A stretch of DNA of 58,038 bases from a virus, in the IMG/VR virus record IMGVR_UViG_3300023208_000007, positions 1 to 58,038 of that record. One strand, 5' to 3'. The position numbers were made by a program, and so were the translations under genes. The notes beneath the pieces were generated by a model. It was not told the origin of the DNA. It was given only the letters and a program-made list of their open reading frames with translations, and made no database searches. Shown here piece after piece: positions 53,601 through 58,038 of the stretch; the first letter of the stretch is position 1; each line of letters begins with the position of its first letter.

Positions 53601-56600
53601 GAGTCGTTCAGCCGGTTCTACCTCAACCACGAAGTTCTTTACTGATCTCAGTAGTGTTTCAACAGATGATTTGGCAGAAGCTGCAATTGACGTTTCAGGA
53701 CAGATTACACTTTGGACTGTTAACAGTGGTGAGCAAGACACTGGTATTCGTGAGCTTGTTGAAGCTCGTCTAGGTGGAAATCAGAAAATGAAGAAAGGAG
53801 CGGCTTTCTATCAGCTTACAAAAACTGAATCAAACGTTCAGTCTTACAAGCAAATCATTGTTCGTGACAAGAATACTGGCATTATTTACGCTGGCGGAAC
53901 CCGGGGGCTGCTTGGTCTTCCCAACAACCAGAATATTCGTCTAGCACCTGGAAATCATGATCATTACGATATTTTCATTCAGTCAACGTCAGTAAACCGT
54001 AAATGTCCAGCTGGTTCAACGGTTCTTTACTGGCCTAATGTTGGAGTTCCATTTAAAAATTCTTAAAGATTTAAAAGCTTTTTTAATAAACGGCGATTAA
54101 TTCCAAGAGTAATCATAGCTTCTTTTTTACAGTCATATTGAATTCCATTTATAATGACTGGGATTGCTCTTGGATTCCCACCATTTTTAAAATTTTTAGT
54201 TCGGTTAATTATTGCTTCTTTACTTTGTTTCTTACCTTTTTTGGTCAGTGACATTTTTAATTTGGCTTCCAATGAATGTTTTTTGCCTTTATTATTTTCT
54301 GAAATTTTTTGACGTGTATCAAAGTTGTGATGTTTATCTTTAAAAGAAGCAAATTTTGCTTTTCTTTCTTCAGAAGACATATTTGCTATGGTTATTTGTG
54401 CTTTTTTACCGCCAAAACCAAATTTTGCTTTTCTTTCTTCAGAAGACATATTTGCTATGGTTTTATTTCTTGTTAATTTTTGTTTTTCAATTGACCATAA
54501 AGGTTTAGACTTACCTTTTAGCGCTTTCGATATATTATTGCGATGTTCTAAAGTAGTAAATTTTCTTGAAGGATATAAAGTGCCTTTTAAAGCTTTGTTT
54601 AAGTTTAATTTATCATCAATATTATCTTGAATAAGTTGAAATTCAAACTCAAAAGCATCGTGTTTTGTAAAAAATTCAGCTAAAATAGTGATTTCAAAAT
54701 TTTCAAATCCTAATTCTTTTATTGTTTTTGATGATGTAAAATATTTTTTACCTAAATCAGACGTTGATGGAACCTTGTTTGCGCTACGATATCCAAAATA
54801 ATATTGTTTAGTAGTTTTATGCGTTAGTAAATAAACATATGGTAAAATACGTTCGGATACAAATTGACAGTTCATATAAATATTTCTTTAAAAAAAGATA
54901 TTTATACTTGGCCTAATGTTGGTGTAAGTTTTAAGGAAGGTAAATCAGCTTTCTAAATTGACAAGTGTCATCATCTAAATGGTAAAAGACCTCCTCTCTT
55001 TAAGTGGAGAAATGTAGGTTCGAGTCCTACTGACACTTCTTTTATTTTCAACCAGATATGTACATTTTATAGTTTCAAATTATAATTAAACCAATGCCAA
55101 TCTATTAGCAATGATGCTATGAAAGGACACGATGTTACAAACTGCTAAATTTCAAAAGTGTATTTTAGATTCATTAGATGAACAAATCGCAATAATTTTG
55201 AAATCTGGACAAATTGTATATGTTAATTCTGCCTGGGTTCAATTTGGGCGCAATAATGGTGCGCCTCCAGATTATGATTGGATTGGCAAAAATTATCTTC
55301 AAGCGTGTAAAGAAGCTACCCCATTAATTTCAGACGGGTTAAAACGTTTCATAGCTGGTAAGATTGATTGGTTTGAACATGAATACCCTTGCGAAGTAAG
55401 CGGTAAAAGTCGCTGGTTTATGATGAAAATTACTCGTTTAAATGATGAGTACACTGATCATTTTTGCATAATGCACCTTGATATTACGCAGCGAAAGTTA
55501 AATGAACTAAAAATTGAGCAGCTTTCAAGAATTGATCATTTAACTGGGCTTGCAAATCGTCGAGCATTTGATGAAGTTTTGAGTTCTGAGTGGAAAAGAG
55601 CTGTTCGCTTTAAGCATAATTTAACGCTTATAATGCTAGATGTAGATCACTTTAAGTTGTATAATGATACTTTTGGTCATGCTCGAGGTGATAAAGTACT
55701 GGCAAAAATTGGAGAAACTTTAAAAGAATTTGCAAAGCGACCTGGTGATTTATCTGCTCGTTATGGTGGTGAAGAATTTGCACTAATTTTAGCAGCAACA
55801 AGTAAAACATCATCACTTTGTATAGCGACGCAGATTAGAAAAACAATTGAAAAGTTAAATATTGCGCATGTAAAAAACTGCGTTACAGTAAGTGTTGGAG
55901 TTGCAACAATAAAACCAAGACGCGAAGAACATTTTTCAATGTTAATTGAAGCAGCGGATGAAGCACTTTATGAAGCAAAACACGCAGGCAGAAACTGTGT
56001 GAAGTGTTCTTGTAAGTGTAAGTAGATTTTTATAAATAAAATAAACGTGGTATGGCCGAAAAGTGAAGCGCCAGATTCATAACCTGGTTTTAAGTGGGAG
56101 CGTTACCCACTACCACGACATCTTAACTTTTAAAGGAGAATGACAATGCGAACGTGAACTTAACAACAAAGGAGCACTTAGCATGTCAAGAACCATTCGC
56201 CGCAAAACTAATTTTTCTCTTTGGCAGGAAGATTGGTATACTTGTGAATCTCGTTACGATAAACTTGTTGGTCGTGGCTGGATTTATAATAGACGTGTCT
56301 TTAAAAAAGGTAAGGAATTTAAAAAAGGATGGTGGAAATTTCATGGCGACGGTAAAGAATGGCGCCATTGTAAAACTTTCAATCTATCTTGGAGCGCTGT
56401 TCGCGCTGGTAATCGCGTAAATATTGCCAAATTTTTTCGTGACGATGAATATGATTTGATACCGTTTGATTTAAAAAGGAAACGTGATTGGGATTAATGG
56501 GATGCATTTTTCTATAAAGCATGATTTTTGTAAAATTTTAATATGCATTGAGCATATCGGGAAAGAAATATCTGAAAATATTGATTTAGATGTTTTAGGT

Positions 56601-58038
56601 TATGTAAAGGACAATTCAGGGATTGATCTTCATAAAATTTTAAATTCATGTGTTTTTAATCTTTTCAAAGAAAATGAAATTAAAATTTCATATGATGAAG
56701 AAAAGTCTATTAGAAATAAAATAAAGCATTTTTGTGAAACGGATTTAAAGCTGATGTAGCTCAGTCGGTAGAGCACTTCATTGGTAATGAAGAGGTCACG
56801 GGTTCGATTCCCGTCATCAGCTCAAGTTGCCTCCATAGTTTAGATGGCAAAACAGGAAATTCGTAATTTTCAGTCCTCAGTTCGAGACTGAGTGGAGGCT
56901 CAATGAAAGCGTTAACATTCGGTCATTATAAAAATCAAGATTTTAAAACGATTCCTAATGATTATCTTTCTTGGTTAAGATCAAGAATAGATGATCGAAC
57001 CGCTCTATGTAGAGCTATTACAAAAGAACTTGATTATCGTAAGAAAACAGGTTTTCACGTGCCATCTGATACAACTTTATGTGCAAAAAATCGCAATCGT
57101 TTTTATGATAGCATTGGTATGTATGGAGAAGGTCTTGATGATGAATTGATGCAAATCGAATATGATTGGGGGCTCGTACAATAATATTGTACTTTTTTGT
57201 TCATCTTGTTATAATTTTACCATACGCTAATTGATGCTGGAGATTTAAGATGTTTGGTTCTGGTACTCTCATTTTCATTACTTTTCTAGTTGAAACTGGG
57301 TTATTTGCTTGGTACATTATGGACAAGACTACCCCAAGACAAAAAGATGATGTTTCCTTAAAACGACGAAGAGCTCGTCGTTTTAAGCGCGCACACGCTC
57401 AACTGGCAATTAAACGGCCAGAAGATACTCCTGTTTCACTTCGTCTTGACACGCTGAAAATTAAGCTTAAGGCTAAACAAAACCAAATTAACTCTGGGAT
57501 TCAAGTTTCTTTTGACGATGGAGATGAAGATGTTAATCGCTCAGCAGAATACACTCTTTGATAAAATTAAAAATGATTGTTTGCGTGTAATCTCTGCAAA
57601 TTTTCAAAGGGTTTCAACTCAAATTGAATTAATTTGGGGAACTCCTGAGTGTGAAAATTATTTACGGTCTCTGATGATAAATGATCGGACGGATTCTCGT
57701 CAAGGTTTTCCATTTGAAGTATTAGACTCGATAATGTCGCTTGCTAATTTACACGCTGAAAAATATGGGTCAAATTTGATGATCGTTTTTGGCAAAGTCG
57801 AAGAAATAAAATCAACTGATATTTGGAAAAGTCAATTTATTCAAGATAAATAACTTAAAGCCTCATTAGCTCAGTGGTTAGAGCGGGTGACTCTAAATCT
57901 CCGTCAGCACAGGTTCGAATCCTGTATGAGGCACCAATTTTAAAATTATGAAAACAGAAGCTGTTTTTTCAGGGTTTATTACGTTTGTTGAATGTGCTCC
58001 ATACAAAAAGGAACACCCAACAGCAATTTGTATTTGTG

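Overview
The window looks like one contiguous piece of a large, AT-rich, T4-superfamily (jumbo) myophage genome infecting a Gram-negative host. Evidence: dense short genes with little spacing, ATGA or TAATG gene junctions, about 26 tRNA or tRNA-like genes, three GIY-YIG homing endonucleases, a Gp31/GroES-like co-chaperonin, an M15 endolysin, an RNA ligase, and a T4-like late promoter octamer (TATAAATA and one-base variants) in front of many genes on both strands. A second promoter class, TTGTAC-N17/18-TATAAT, precedes non-structural genes. Lipobox and signal-peptide proteins and an outer-membrane beta-barrel point to a diderm host. I cannot name the host species.

Layout. 1-4.9 kb: exported and structural-like small proteins, an L,D-transpeptidase and the co-chaperonin. 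4.4-4.7 kb: a structured RNA. 4.9-7.1 kb: a secreted di-haem cytochrome c peroxidase. 8.4-10.8 kb: CCA-adding enzyme, Pth2 and a MazG-like protein, with a divergent structural-type gene. 11.0-11.5 kb: a large ornate non-coding RNA candidate. 11.5-18.9 kb: hypothetical genes, a Bfd-like [2Fe-2S] protein, an HNH protein, a complete FtsH protease, an Hsp20 and a minus-strand structural-type gene. 18.9-26.3 kb: methyltransferase, sirtuin, endolysin, a paralogous pair of LRR-like proteins and an RNA ligase. 27.7-34.7 kb: a tellurite-type stress module (TelA, YqeY, HAD phosphatase, phosphoribosyltransferase, TerY-like VWA, TerC/DUF475, TerD). 34.8-36.8 kb: a PstS-like periplasmic protein and an outer-membrane barrel. 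37.2-39.9 kb: an NMNAT-Nudix plus nicotinamide phosphoribosyltransferase pair (the NAD+ salvage/NARP2 type). 40.1-44.7 kb: J-domain/kinase-like protein, SPFH/HflC-like membrane protein, VWA protein and PurA-like enzyme. 45.0-57.9 kb: the tRNA array, interleaved with small genes, a SpoT-like ppGpp hydrolase, two NADAR proteins, another VWA protein and a PAS-GGDEF diguanylate cyclase.

Together the genes suggest a phage that takes over host physiology broadly: translation (tRNAs, Cca, Pth2, amber suppressor), NAD+ and ADP-ribose chemistry (NadM-Nudix, Nampt, Sir2, two NADARs), nucleotide second messengers (GGDEF, ppGpp hydrolase), membrane and proteome quality control (FtsH, SPFH-like, Hsp20, co-chaperonin) and the cell envelope (peroxidase, barrel, L,D-transpeptidase, lipoproteins).

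The strongest candidates for something undescribed are: (1) seven tRNAs that have lost the canonical D-loop/T-loop elbow in a coordinated way and partly duplicate canonical isoacceptors; (2) an amber-suppressor tRNA together with a small ORF interrupted by an in-frame UAG; (3) the large structured RNA near 11 kb; (4) two related homing endonucleases, each sitting at the 3' end of a VWA-domain gene with a displaced copy of the original C-terminus downstream; (5) identical hairpin-plus-Shine-Dalgarno leaders on the two NAD+ salvage genes. All calls come from reading the sequence; no database search was possible.
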